From: Melastoma dodecandrum
Taxonomy: Eukaryota > Streptophyta > Magnoliopsida > Myrtales > Melastomataceae
Direction of reading: 5' to 3'
Assembly: GCA_029817715.1 (NCBI GenBank)
Contig: JARUPY010000525.1
Location: forward strand, 115,486 to 179,485
DNA length: 64,000 nucleotides
Shown here: positions 22,260-33,883 of the stretch, piece by piece
Numbering within the stretch: position 1 is the stretch's first letter
Layout: each line of letters begins with the position of its first letter
Position numbers and translations under genes: made by a program
Notes under the pieces: model-generated
What the model was told of the DNA's origin: nothing
What the model saw: only the letters and a program-made list of their open reading frames with translations
Databases searched by the model: none

Positions 22260-25200
22260 TTCACTTTAAGGTTGGGGAAAGGACAGGGTTGGCGGTGATC
22301 ATGAATGGTTTGGGTGATCATGAGCATTAATGTTCCATATCGTGGAAATTTGCGATAAATGACTTCAACGTTTTGAGCCTAGTCAAGTAAGTCGCTCGCA
22401 AGAGAGAGAGACCGACGAGTCGAGGAGCCGTCACTGTGATTTCCAGCCTAGAATGTCTGCTGAGCAATGTATGTAGTTCACCATTTTTGTGTATGTTAGT
22501 TACAGTAATGAGGAACATGGCTTCTCACATGAATGTAACAAGTAAAAAAAAAAAAGAGGAAATATAATTTAGGTTTGGTGCAAAAGACAAAGAAAAACAA
22601 AATATCCACCCTTATGTTGTTGCTGTTTTAATTAATATTACAAAATTGGGGTATAGCTAGGGTTCTAGAACTTTTCTTAGCAATGGAGGAAAAGAACTAC
22701 GGAACTACTCAGATCTTTCTAGGGAACTCTAGATTAGATGAAACCTGGATGTTATGGGTTAGATTAGGGGGTGTAATATTAATATTGGGAGTAGGGAGGG
22801 TTCTCATCAATTTAATATCCTTTCATCTTAATTATTTTTCTTCTCATCATCCCTACAACTCCTAAGAAAAATTATTCAAACCACCCCATCTCCCAAATCT
22901 CATTTTCTAGGGGTTCCCCAATTCCTCCTCCCCTCCCAATTGTAATAATGTACAATAATATTAAGTATTTTTTGCGCATATTTGTGTGTATGGGAGATGG
23001 AGAAGGTCCCCTACTACACTAAACACTATATAGCCTCACAGAAAAATGTCAACTTCCCTTAATGGCATATTCTGTACTAACTTTTTCTTTGTGGGGGGTC
23101 AATATATTCCAGTGGGTGTCTCATTTTATCCCAAGGCCAACCAAACCTTCATGGTACAAGTCCATATAGACCATAATAAATTGCGGCTTCTTAAATTAAA
23201 CATATCTATTTGGAAGGAATAGTTATTTATAAGAGGGGGGGGGGGGGATAAGATCATGAGAAGAATTATTATTGGGTTGGGATATAAATAATATCTTCAT
23301 GTTCTTATGCTTTGTTGGTGCTTCATTTAAGATGCATAAAAGGGTTATGCAGGCAGTTGGTGCTGAAAATGTTGAAGTTATTCTTCCTTTTTAAAAAGGA
23401 AGAAAGTCAAGGGAAGCTTTCTCCCTCTTTGCTTCATCATTCACTATGACAAACTTTCATGGGCTAAATCTATAAATCAATCTCAACTTTAATTATAATT
23501 ATTTTTGTTTTGAATAACGGGGGGTTGGATGTGGTTAGGAATGGCGTCTAGGGCTCTGATTCCTAAATTATATTACCCTCCCTCTCGACTTGATAATCTC
23601 ACCCCCATCTACTCCAATTCTAACATTATTCGAAATAAAAATCAAGGGTTGGAATTGCCCATCGTCATCCCTTTGACAAGAACAAATGCAATTCGGTCTC
23701 GAAAGGAATCTTTTTAGTCCTCATTATCATAGAAGCGAGAGAGAGAGGAGGTACTTAATTTATTGCTGTTTACGAGAAATTCGAATCCCTTTTCATGAGA
23801 TGACTCGTCTTTTAATGTCATTTGACCACTATTTGATAAAGAAGATTAGTATTATTAAATTTCGTTGCCAACCCGATCTCGTGGCGTACTATTAAATGAA
23901 TAGCATAGTTATACTATTATTTTATAACTAAGAGGCTTTTGACCGCTTTAAAGGTTTTTGATCAACTGAGATCTAAAAAATTTTCTTAACACTGTCGCCC
24001 TGCAATTACTAGGTAAGTCAGGCAAAGTGTTTCATTAGGAAGGAAATAGTCGAGGTTTCCATCTTAATGGGGGTTCATTTTCTAATAGCTGGACAATGCC
24101 GAAAAGATGATATCGGATGGCGACTTCACTGAATAGATTAATCGCTATGTTGGGATGATCATGCCTATTTGAGAACCAGGCTAATTAGCTAGACCTATTT
24201 GTAAAAAGAAAGTCTACAAAGGGGCACGATGCCACGCGCGTACGTATTAAAATAACCACGAGGAAGAAACACACTATCATCTCTTTCTTAGATGGTACGT
24301 AGTAGGGATGGACTGAAGAGAAATTTTATGTCACGTAAACCCTAATTTAGGAGGCCGTTCTCGAACACGCGGTTCGCGGCCGGTATCCAATGGCTCTTAC
24401 GAGAATGAAAAGGGAAGGGCAAACGGAGGACGGCAAATAATATGGTGGAACAAGAGGAGATTCCATGTGGACCACGACTACTGCCTTACTACGATCCAAG
24501 AGAGGAGAAATCTTCTTACACGAAACGTTCAACAAAACAAAACAAGAAAAATGAACGAAATACAAAATTGCTGATCTGTGTGTTGCCAAATGATGGTCCT
24601 CTCCTCTTACAAGACGAAATGCTCCAAAAAAGCTGGCCTGGTACCGATGTTCAGTTGATTTAGATGGTTTGACTTCAGCTTCCCTTTGGAGAGTTTTCGA
24701 GTTCGAGCCTCATGGATGGAGGAAACTGTGCGATTTAAAATAAAAGTTATCCTTTTTTACATGATTTTTTACTTCAAAGAAAGCTGGCCTGGCAAATCGC
24801 CCAATGTTAAGGGAAAGGAAAATTGAGAATGGCACGACACTCCCAAATATTTTCTGTTCCGCATGAGAAGAAGACGACCGATCAACGTGCCCGGTAAGGA
24901 AAGCGTGGCTCACCCTCGTCATGTGGTTAAAGAAAACGGGGACCTACAAAACAACTTCTACAACAAGGGTTTGAGTTATTGTGGAGAATCGCAACCGGGT
25001 TTGATCCGATATTCGAAAATTACATTCACGACATCGATTTCAAAGTTCACACAGATAATAAACAAAAAGAGGGATATTGTTTTTGGTTAATGCATTTTTG
25101 CCTCTAATTGAGTATTATTAGGCCTCTCTCAGCTTTTCTTTAATCAGTCAAACTCCAACGAACTAACCTGAAGACTGTTAGGTGAGGATGATATGGAGCA

Positions 25201-26000
25201 AAGTTAAACTATTTAGAAATCGTACACTAATCTAAAGAAAAAGAATCATAACCCTACTTTTAAACCGATCTTACCCGAAAGTGTTTCCGAAATTCGGGAG
25301 CAGTGAATCCTATCGGAAAAAGGGGAGTTCGGCCCCTGGTTTTGAGTGCAGCGAAGAAAAAGAGGCTTCATTAGCTTTTTTCTTATCGTTTTTCACCCGC
25401 CGATGGGATCACTGTAAAAGATCAGATTAGATCAGATCGAAGGAAGTGCGCCTTAGTCAAATGCGCACATGATGTAAGTCGGAGAGAGCACTGCGAATGA
25501 TATCCACGTCGGCAGATACGTGCGCGCTGAATCCGCGCCCTTTGGCAGCTGAAGCCTCCTGCTCTCGTGACATCGAAAATTCGAAATAGGCGGCTGATGC
25601 ATGGATCGCACAAAAGGCACGGGAAAGGCACTCGTAATTTACTCTGTTACATGAAAACCTAAACATAATTTAATCCAAATTTAAGGGAGTTTTGAATTGA
25701 TTAGCGATGTTATTAATTTACTGTAGTATTTGGTGCCACTTCCCATCGAACCAATAACTTTGAACAAGGACCGCTCGCCTTAAACACAATCATGATTTTC
25801 ACCAAGAAACGTTTCTTCTCCAACTCAGAAATGTGACAAAACGATAATTCACATCACAATTAACCCAACCGAAGTTGCGAGAATTATTAACGATGAAAAT
25901 TTGTTTGTTTGAGAGAAGTTTATGTTGTGGAAAAGGGAAAAAAAAGTTATATCAATAAAGTGTGTGCAGCCAAACAGGGCACTAAGAGGATAAACAACAA
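22260..26000. other. Intergenic between the DP and HIPP genes
   Basis: About 3.7 kb without a recognisable gene. Contains a poly-G run (about 23236-23248) and a 24-bp perfect palindrome at 23382-23405 (see findings). Scattered ORFs under 85 codons have no motif and overlap on opposite strands. The last few hundred bases are presumably the HIPP promoter. Confidence 0.55.
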
Positions 26001-26016
26001 CACCCTCCTCCTTCCC

Positions 26017-26025
26017 TTTATATTC
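26017..26025 (+). promoter_or_regulatory. TATA-like element of the HIPP gene
   Basis: TTTATATTC followed by a CT-rich leader (26025-26060), about 115 bp before the ATG at 26137; spacing suits a plant core promoter with a short 5' UTR. Confidence 0.45.
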
Positions 26026-26136
26026 ACTTCCCCCTTCCGCCTCCTTTCTTCAAAATTTCCATCCCCCACCGCAGCATCAACCACACACCCACAGAGGAAA
26101 CTAACTCCCTACACTCTCTCTCCCTATTTCCCATCC

Positions 26137-27892
26137 ATGGGCGAGGTTCGTTCCTTCTCCTCTTCCCTCTTCCCTCTGTTCACTCCGCCTTTCTCCTTCT
26201 TATTTTGCTCTTGTTTGTTTGTTTTTTGCTTCCAGAAGGCTGATGAACCTGCTAAGAAGTCCCCTGACTCCGGCGGCAATGTCACCGCCGTCCTCCAGAT
26301 GGACATGCACTGCGAGGGCTGCGCCAAGAGAGTCAAGCGCTCCGTCAGGAACTTCGACGGTTCGTTTCCTTTCCGGATTCACCTGCGTTGTTTGTTCTAT
26401 CGTGAGAAATTGGTGGCGATCGGAACCGATGAAATCGAAGAACGGGAATGATTAGGTTCCCTGTTTTTGTTTGTTTACTTTGGGGGATTGGGATGGGATT
26501 TGATTACTTTTAGGAACAGTAGGAAACAAACAAACCCCTGATGACGGCAGTGATTTGAGATTAAAGTTGAGTTGTTCCTCCACCTCGCCAAAGCCAGAGA
26601 CTGCGTCGTGCTTTTCTCGCAATGATTAGGGAACTGGACATTTGTTGTTTCTGATTCTCTTTGGTCGTGTTTGGGGTGGCTGTGGTTTTGCAGGCGTCGA
26701 GGATGTGCAGGCTGACGTTGCGAGTGGCAAGCTGACCGTGGTCGGGAAAATCGACCCGTCGAAGATCAGGCAGAAGCTGCAGGACAAACTCAATAAGAAG
26801 GTGGACCTAATCTCCCCTAAGCAGGCTAAGAAGGAGGACGGTGGAGGCAATGACAAGAAATCCAACGATAAGACCGATAATAAGGCCGAAGAGAAGAAAC
26901 CCGAGGACAAAAAGCCTCAGGAGGTGATGCCCCCTCGCTCTTCAGCCATTGACTCGATCAGAGCTATAATCGGGATCTATTTCTGACTTCTAATTTGGAT
27001 TGGTGATTGCAGAAGACGGTGGTTTTGAAAGTTCGGCTACACTGTGAAGGATGCATCCGCAAGATTACGAAGATCATATTGAAGTTCAAAGGTGTTTTGA
27101 TGTCACCAACTACTTTGGATTAGTTAGTTTATTTGCGGAAGTTTTAGAATATTCGATTTGCTGACGGGATCGAGTATTGGGGGTGATGTGTGAACAGGGG
27201 CGAATGCTGTGAACTTCGACAGGCCGAAGGATCATGTGATGGTCACTGGAACGATGGACGTTGACGATCTGTTGCCATACCTTAAAGAGAAGCTGAAGCG
27301 TAATGTTGAGGTTGTTCCCCCAAAGAAGGAAGAAGGAGGTGGCGGTGGCGGTGAGAAGGCGAAGAAGGAGGATGGTGGCGAAAAGGCGAAGAAGGAGGGC
27401 GAGGGCGATAAGGCGAAGAAGGAGGGCGATGGCGATAAGGCGAAGAAGGAAGTCGACGGTGGTGAGAAGGAGAAAGAAGGGAAGAAGGCAGAGAAGGACA
27501 ACAAGGAGAAGGGGAAGGAATCTGGCGGAGACGGTGCTAAGAATGACGAAAAGAAGCTCATGGCACCGGCAGAGGCAGGCGATGGCGAGCCTAAGGTAGC
27601 GATGAGCAAGATGGAGTACCATGGCTACGGGCATCAGCTGGACCAGCCCATATTCTGGAACAACGAACAGGGCCAGCGGTACGTGTATGCGTCCAATGCT
27701 CCCCAGTTCTACAGCCACAGCTATGCCGTCGAGCCGCATCCTTACCACTCACAGGGATACGCACCATATCCGTACCAGTACCATAACCAGGAGCCGGCGC
27801 ACTATGTCAGCGATGGCTACACAATGGACCCCAGGCTTCACGCGCCGCAGATCTTCAGCGACGAGAACCCGAACGCATGCTCGGTGATGTGA
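26137..27892 (+). CDS. Heavy-metal-associated isoprenylated plant protein (HIPP), two HMA domains
   Basis: Five exons by GT-AG signals and phase: 26137-26145 (only Met-Gly-Glu), 26236-26359, 26694-26923, 27013-27091, 27198-27892; 1137 nt, 378 residues. HMA domain 1 starts at about residue 20 with metal-binding MHCEGC (Cys29, Cys32). Domain 2 (from about 123) has LHCEGC (Cys132, Cys135). Both keep the conserved HMA intron position before G-V/A. Lys/Glu-rich linkers follow each domain; the second contains tandem KAKKEGxGD-type units. The His/Tyr/Pro-rich C-terminal part has [20 protein letters not shown]. It ends with CSVM, a CaaX isoprenylation box. Family role: metal-binding, membrane- or nucleus-associated protein in heavy-metal and stress responses. 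The minus-strand ORFs over it are composition shadows. Confidence 0.95.
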
Positions 27893-29636
27893 TATAATAA
27901 TAATAATAAATAAATAAATAAATAAATAGATAAACATAACATAAAAATAGTAAACCTAAAATGAGGAACAATTGGTCGGAAATTGTATGCATATAAACAT
28001 ATGTAAAAGGAAAATGGGGAAAGTTGGTGGAAAATATGAAGTGAACGGTAGAGCAAGTAGTTAGTGGGGTTAGACCGACCTGCCCGTTTACGGTTTGGGG
28101 TGGTGGTTCAGTTTTCGCCGAGTAGTAGTAGTTTTTTTTTTTTGGTTTTCGTTTGTTTATTGTGGTAACGGGGATATTATAAACAATTTTGTAGACACTG
28201 CCACTATTAACGTCGAGGGTTCATGTTGCAGTGCTTTGTTCCTAATGGAGTTAGTGTATATATATTTAGAAAAAATTAGGCCATGATTGTCTATTATTTT
28301 AGTAGAGTGTTGGGGAGGTAAGAAATCAATCTACGGGCTTGTCTTTTTCATTTCTTTTTTAACATGAACGAATAATATATTTTGGATGTGGAATTTTAAT
28401 ATTTCTTGACTTTTTTTATTTTAAAAAGAAGCGATCTTATCACTAACCATGAGATTAGAGGAGATGAGACGACGTGGAAAGAGAGAGAAAAACGAGTGCG
28501 CCACATGTGATTTCATTGTTTTTGGTTTCGGGGGGAGGAGATTCCAGCATATTCCTTGTTCCCATCACCGGACTCTTCTTCTAGAAGGCTCCCGAAATTC
28601 CCTCCCATCATTCCTATTCATATATAAAATAATGTCTAAAATATCTATGATTGGTAGGATCGTTATCAATTTTTTCTTTTTTTTAGTTTGAATCGTAGGC
28701 AGTGAATGAATAGTATCGAGATTTTTGAATATCAGGGTCGGGGACTGGATCATTCTACTACACGACATTTCAGCTTGTGTCAAGATAAAAGTCAATTTTA
28801 CCAAAAACCCACGGTTTTGAACTTTCTGGAACATCCAAAGAGAGAACGCAGAGCCAGCCGCCCTCCCCCTGCCGCTACCCAGATTACCACCCATTAGCTA
28901 GCTGCCTGACTGTTTCTCCTCAGGGGCTTCGACTGCTTTCCAGACCACTTGCATGACGTCACCCAGCACGTTTATGTTGTACAAATGGATGAGTTGGTTT
29001 TTCTTCATCGATAAGATCACTACACTACTACGATCTTCTCGAATCCAAGTAGGACCCGATTTCGGGCTGATAACAAGACCCCTTGACCCTCCTCCACTTT
29101 TGAGAAACAATGTTTCTAGTTGTTGATCTGTCAGATTTTCCTTTTTCTTAGTAACCACCGATTGGTAACTACCCCTCGTTTCGTCGTTTCGCAAAAGCTA
29201 AGGACACCCCCCAATCATTCCAATATAAAATAACAACATCAATAATACCCGCCTTTAATTTGCTTATAGTTTATAATCCAAAATTTTCATTTTGGATTAA
29301 TAACATAGAAAGGTAACAAAACCGTGGGCGAATGATACGTTCATTTTTTATTTTTTAGTCCAAACTGCGGGATGACAATATTTTCCAGAGTTCATATAGA
29401 CAGAGTTTGCCCACAAAATCCCACTTTGGATTTACGGTGCTATTCTTAGTCTCACACGACTTCTCATGTGGAATTCATAAGACCCATTTCTAGTCCTTTG
29501 GATTGAGTTGATAGGGCATGTTGGGTATTGACCGGGCAACATTTAACGGCCGCGCCCCCTCGTGACTCTACTCGACTTGAACCGTTGTAGAGTATGCGCA
29601 GTTTGGTTTACGTAGTCACGAAAGTTGGCGTTGGGG
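27893..29636. other. HIPP 3' UTR, then intergenic
   Basis: 27896-27930 holds overlapping AATAAT/AATAAA repeats, probably the HIPP polyadenylation region. Beyond it I see no gene or named repeat; short ORFs at 28095, 28449, 28565 and 28898 lack motifs. Confidence 0.5.
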
Positions 29637-29744
29637 TGTTTACACAGTAAAACCATTTTGGGTCATAATGTTGGTAAAACCCATTATATTGACGAAGAAC
29701 AACGAATTGATCTTATGGTTAATAGTTGAAGCATAACCATGAAG

Positions 29745-30150
29745 TTTAGTCGAAATTTGACTAAATCTTAATCAAAGGAAAGTTTTCAGTCGAAGTTTGA
29801 CTAAGTCTCAATCGAAGGAAAGGTTTCAGTCGAAATTCGATTTAGTCTTACTCCAAGGAAAGATTTCAGTCGAAGGAAATATTTCAGTCGAAATTTGACT
29901 AAGTCTTCGTCGAAGGAAAGGTTTCGAGTCGAAATTCGACTAAGTCATAGTTGAAGGAAATGGTTCCAGTCGAAGTTTCAGACATAGTCAAATTTTAGTC
30001 GAAGTTCCAAACTTAGTCAATTTACAGTCGAAGTTCCAAACTTAACCAAATTTCAGTCGAAGTTCCACACTTAGCCAAATTTCAGTCGAAGTTCAAAGAT
30101 TTAGCCAATTTCTAATCGAAGTTCTACCAAGACTTAGTCGAAATATGTTA
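29745..30150 (+). repeat. Two minisatellites in the left LTR (~40-bp and ~29-bp units)
   Basis: About five units of a ~40-bp repeat (AGTCGAAATTTGACTAAGTC followed by TYRGTCGAAGGAAAGGTTTC, 29745-29965). Then about five units of a ~29-bp repeat (CAGTCGAAGTTCCAAACTTA followed by GYCAAATTT, about 29965-30120). Both share the AGTCGAAG core, so one probably derives from the other. Confidence 0.85.
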
Positions 30151-30244
30151 GGCGTGCAATTGGTTTTAATTTAATATGATTGTATCTAGCGGTTATGATA
30201 GCGATTACGTTAGCAGTTGTTGCTAGGATAAGATCAAGTGTTAG

Positions 30245-30252
30245 TATAAATA
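30245..30252 (+). promoter_or_regulatory. LTR TATA box (left copy; right copy 31926-31933)
   Basis: TATAAATA lies at equivalent positions in both LTRs within a well-conserved block downstream of the minisatellites, a plausible U3 promoter. Confidence 0.55.
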
Positions 30253-31404
30253 CGGGGTTAGTCTCTAAACACACAACAATTATTCAAAGACCCGAAGAGC
30301 TGCTTGGTTGTGTACCTGTACTCTGTTTTTCAGAAATGAAAGTAAATGTTCATGTTCACGTATTCTTGTTCTTTACATTACCGTCTATTTGAAAGTCTTG
30401 GCGACTACATTTCTTCAACCTTTTAGTTACCGTTATATCTCGATGTGTTTCGTCCGCAAATACGTTTTTGGCGACCACAGTGGGAGTCGGAAACGAGTTT
30501 CGTGTGCATAGCGAAATGTCAACACGTTTTTGGTGCAGTGAGCGTGTATCAAATTGGGACAATGATTCCTTCTATGATGAAGCGTTTGTTCTTTCGCTCG
30601 ACGCGGATGAGGCTTGAAAAATAGCCCTCCGAGAGTCGGATGCGCAAATAACTATGAAAATTGTCCTTCATGGCATAACGGAGCGGCTAGAAAATATTTT
30701 TCGGGAATTTGAAACTTTCCGTTTGATAACTTTGCGTTTGGTGGTTCATACTCCGACACATGTTCATATGAAAAACCGACGACGAACCGTTGATGTTGAT
30801 CTGAATATATGCCCTCGGTGTGAAGGGGCAGCCTCGACAAGATCTGCCGTGACTAGGGCTACCATGACTGGCGCTGCCGCCATTGGCCTTTTGAGTGGCA
30901 ACTCTCAAAGGTTGAGCGTCTCGTCATGATCGACGTCGATCTGAAAAATGTCACTTCATTTAACCGAATCGACGATGTGAAAGCTTACCTCGGCTCGATT
31001 CGTCGAATAAGAATGAATCACCATACAAAACTATCGACACTTAGTGTGTTCCTAATAACATGGTCTTGGGGGATAACCGACGTATTGTCGATAACGTTAA
31101 ACTTTGATAAAATGTCATTGAAAGATATTGGTTTCGGACCACTTTAGTTATACTTTCAATAGATTTCCTTATTTTAAGTATTGTTGTAATAAAAGACAAT
31201 TGATTTATTTGTAGTCGATTGATTTTCACAATAAGAAAGTGTGTGGCATTGCTAAAATTTTAAGAGGTCTTCTTCTACTGGAAAATCTATTCATTGACTC
31301 TCGTAAGGGAGGCAAAATGTTGACACAGTAAAGCCATTTTGGGCCATAATGTTGATAAAACCCATTGGATTAACGAAAAACAACGAATGGATCTTATGGT
31401 TGAC

Positions 31405-31810
31405 AGTCGAAGGAAATAAAAGGAAAGGTAAAAGGAAACACAGTCGAAATTCAGCTAAGTCTTAATAAAAGGAAATATTTCAGTCGAAGTTCGACTAAGT
31501 CTAAGTCGAAGGAAAGGTTTTAGTCAAAATTTGACTAACTTTTAGTCGAAGGAAATGTTTCAGTCGAAATTGGACTAACTCTTAGTCGAAGGAAAGATTT
31601 CAATCGAAATTTGACTAAGTCTTAGTTGAAGGAAAGGGTTCCGGTCGAAGTTCAAGACTTAGCCAAATTTCAGTCGAAATTCCAGACTGAACCAATTTCC
31701 ACTAGAAGTTCCAGACTTAGCCAAATATCAGTCGAAGTTCCAAACTTAGTCAATTTTCAGTCGAAGTTCCAAGGCATAGCCAATTTCCAGTCGAAGTTCT
31801 ACCAAAACTT
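31405..31810 (+). repeat. Same two minisatellites in the right LTR
   Basis: About five ~40-bp units (31435-31640) followed by about six ~29-bp units (31640-31800), same order as the left LTR but different unit sequences and phasing, so unit turnover occurred after insertion or in the parent. ORF 31626-31826 is an artefact of the 29-bp repeat. Confidence 0.85.
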
Positions 31811-32140
31811 AGTCAAAATGTGTTAAGTGTGCAGTTGGTTTTAATTTAACATGTGCAAAAATGTGTATAGCTATTATGATAGCGGTTATATTAGCGATTA
31901 TTGCTAGGATAAGATCATGTGTTAGTATAAATACATGGTTAGTCTCTAGTAATAAATACACGACTATCATTCAAAGATCCCCGCTTGGTTATCTACCTAT
32001 ACTCTGTTTTCTAGAAATGATAGTAAGTGTTCTTGTTCACGTATTCTTGTTTTTTACGTTATTGTCTGTTTGAAAGTTTTGGCGACCACATTTTTTCTAA
32101 CCTTTTATTCCCCGCTACTTGTTTAGTCCGAAAACAGGGA

Positions 32141-33883
32141 AGAGGGGACAAACACCGATAGATGTCTCAATCTGCAGGCGATATCGTGATGTAAAAGACA
32201 AATGGAAACGAACAACCAGGAAGGTGGAAAACCCTAATCTTTTGTTGTTGGAACGACTCATTCGTTCATTCATCCTCCAATACAATCCAATCAACCAAAC
32301 CCCACACCCCTTAGTCGGACAGTGAAAAGATGACGAAATCGAATTGTTTCATAAAACAAAAAGACAATCCAATAACCACCAACTAATCAACTAACTTTAT
32401 CTCGAAAATATTCTACTCAATATATTCGATCAAATCAAAACTTATTAAATAAAAAAATAATAATTATTCTTGGTGTCTATTGATAACTCATTGCGAATCT
32501 GGGATTAAGAGTATTATTATTATTTTCCTTTTCTCATTTTGGTAGGCCCTAAATTCTGACTCAGCTCCTACTCAGTCCTTTTTGAAATTATAAAATTGAG
32601 CAATTCTGACGAGGAGTTTGTGTGTCCTGCACTTTGTGGATTTGCAATAGAAAAAATATCCATTTCTTTTCGTGTATAAAAATAAAATTATTAAATGCAT
32701 TTCACCGTCATCCCAATAGTTTTGTTTATTCGTTATCTTTTTAATTCTTTTTTTTTTTGGTGCTTGAAAATCTAGGGCCATCATTGTGATTATAGCTCAT
32801 CATTTACCATGAATATTGTCCGATAAATAAAAGACAATTTTAGTACCAAGACAATTATTATTACCTCTTCCTCCCCTCCTCTTTTCTTTTGTGATGTGAA
32901 TTGGTTCTATTTTTAAATTGGAATAATCCCATGAAATTGATCTCGACCATAAACAACAACATGTCGTAGTGTTAGTATCTAGTGGATCTAATTTATGGGG
33001 CAACTCCCTTCTCCACATTAGCATCAAACACACCCGCATTTTCCCCATCCGACGGCCCTGTTGTTATGAGCGAGTCCCTTTTCTTTGCATTAGTAACTAA
33101 AAGGCTTGGATGGCTTGAGTTCAAATTCGAATCTTATGGGTTACGTCGCGGACCATGGATTCTGCCTATTGTCGGCCGTGACCCAACCCTCGACGGCATT
33201 CCCCTCCATGTCTCGCCGACGAACGAGTTCAGAGGCCCGGTCGCCATAAGAGCCAAAGCCGATGACCAAATAAGGAGAAGTGTGATCACATCAAGGGGAA
33301 TCAGATTGTCTGTCCCTGGAAAAAAATAACTAAAAATCAATTTTTTTTTTTTTAAAAATCACAGGTAAAAGAATATTTAAGTTTCATTTCTAATAAAATA
33401 AAATAAAACAAAATCAAAATTAAGTATAAGATAGAAAAGTTATGATGCTAAAAAAAAGAAGAACGTAAAAACAAAGGGGAGACACAGAGGACTTGGCACT
33501 AGAAAAGAGAAGAAGCTACGATCATTGCCCCATCCTTGCTATTTTTGATCTTCCATCACAAGGTAGACGAAGCCTCAATGTTCGTAAAAACTAAACCCCT
33601 GTCGAACCGTGTTTGTTTTGATGTTCTTTTTACCAATATTATCGAAGTCAGGCCAAACCAGTGACGTATGAACATATCCATGAAAATTCGAATTCAGCCT
33701 GTGAAGTGACGAGGAACAATAGGGAAGTCGATCAAGTCAAACCCAGACAACGGTCGAAGCTTGCATCGATTAATAACGGATGACAAGTAGAAACATATTT
33801 TATCAACATATCGTATACGGTATTCTTGTTCCTCAATTTTATTATGCTCAAAGGGTTGTTCTGTTTTCTTTCGCTATTTCATC
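32141..33883. other. Non-coding stretch before the Angela-type element
   Basis: No recognised gene. ORF 32982-33329 (115 codons) has no motif I recognise; its homopolymer-rich surroundings and lack of neighbours argue against a conserved gene. The right edge is the insertion target of the 33.9-kb element. Confidence 0.45.

Larger units (their letters stand above)
29637..32140 (+). mobile_element. Non-autonomous LTR retrotransposon (LARD/TRIM-like) with minisatellite LTRs
   Basis: Two direct LTRs: 29637-30479 (TGTTTACA...GACCACA) and 31319-about 32140 (TGTTGACACAG..., right end degenerate), enclosing only about 840 bp. Immediately before the second LTR is a polypurine stretch AAGGGAGGCAAAA (31306-31318), as expected of a 3' LTR. 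Internal sequence (30480-31318) begins GTGGGAGTCGG, where a primer-binding site would lie, and has a decayed open stretch (30654-30929) with a weak gag-like start; no pol domain is present. The layout fits a gypsy-derived non-autonomous element; the superfamily is inferred. No target duplication was found. Confidence 0.75.

Noticed and set aside
24690..24740. Pol III B-box-like GTTCGAGCC, suggesting a tRNA or SINE
   Set aside because: No matching A box, no cloverleaf, no poly-A or target duplication.
27110..27748. 212-codon minus-strand ORF over the HIPP gene
   Set aside because: It lies antisense to the Lys/Glu-rich linker and C-terminal HIPP exon. Its Leu-rich composition is the complement of GAG/AAG codons; no start context or family.
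29745..30150. CRISPR-like array
   Set aside because: Units are contiguous tandem repeats without spacers, inside an LTR of a plant element.
32982..33329. 115-codon + ORF as a host gene
   Set aside because: No recognisable domain, no splice partners or promoter; the opposite strand has a competing frame (33134-33340). Left as unrecognised.
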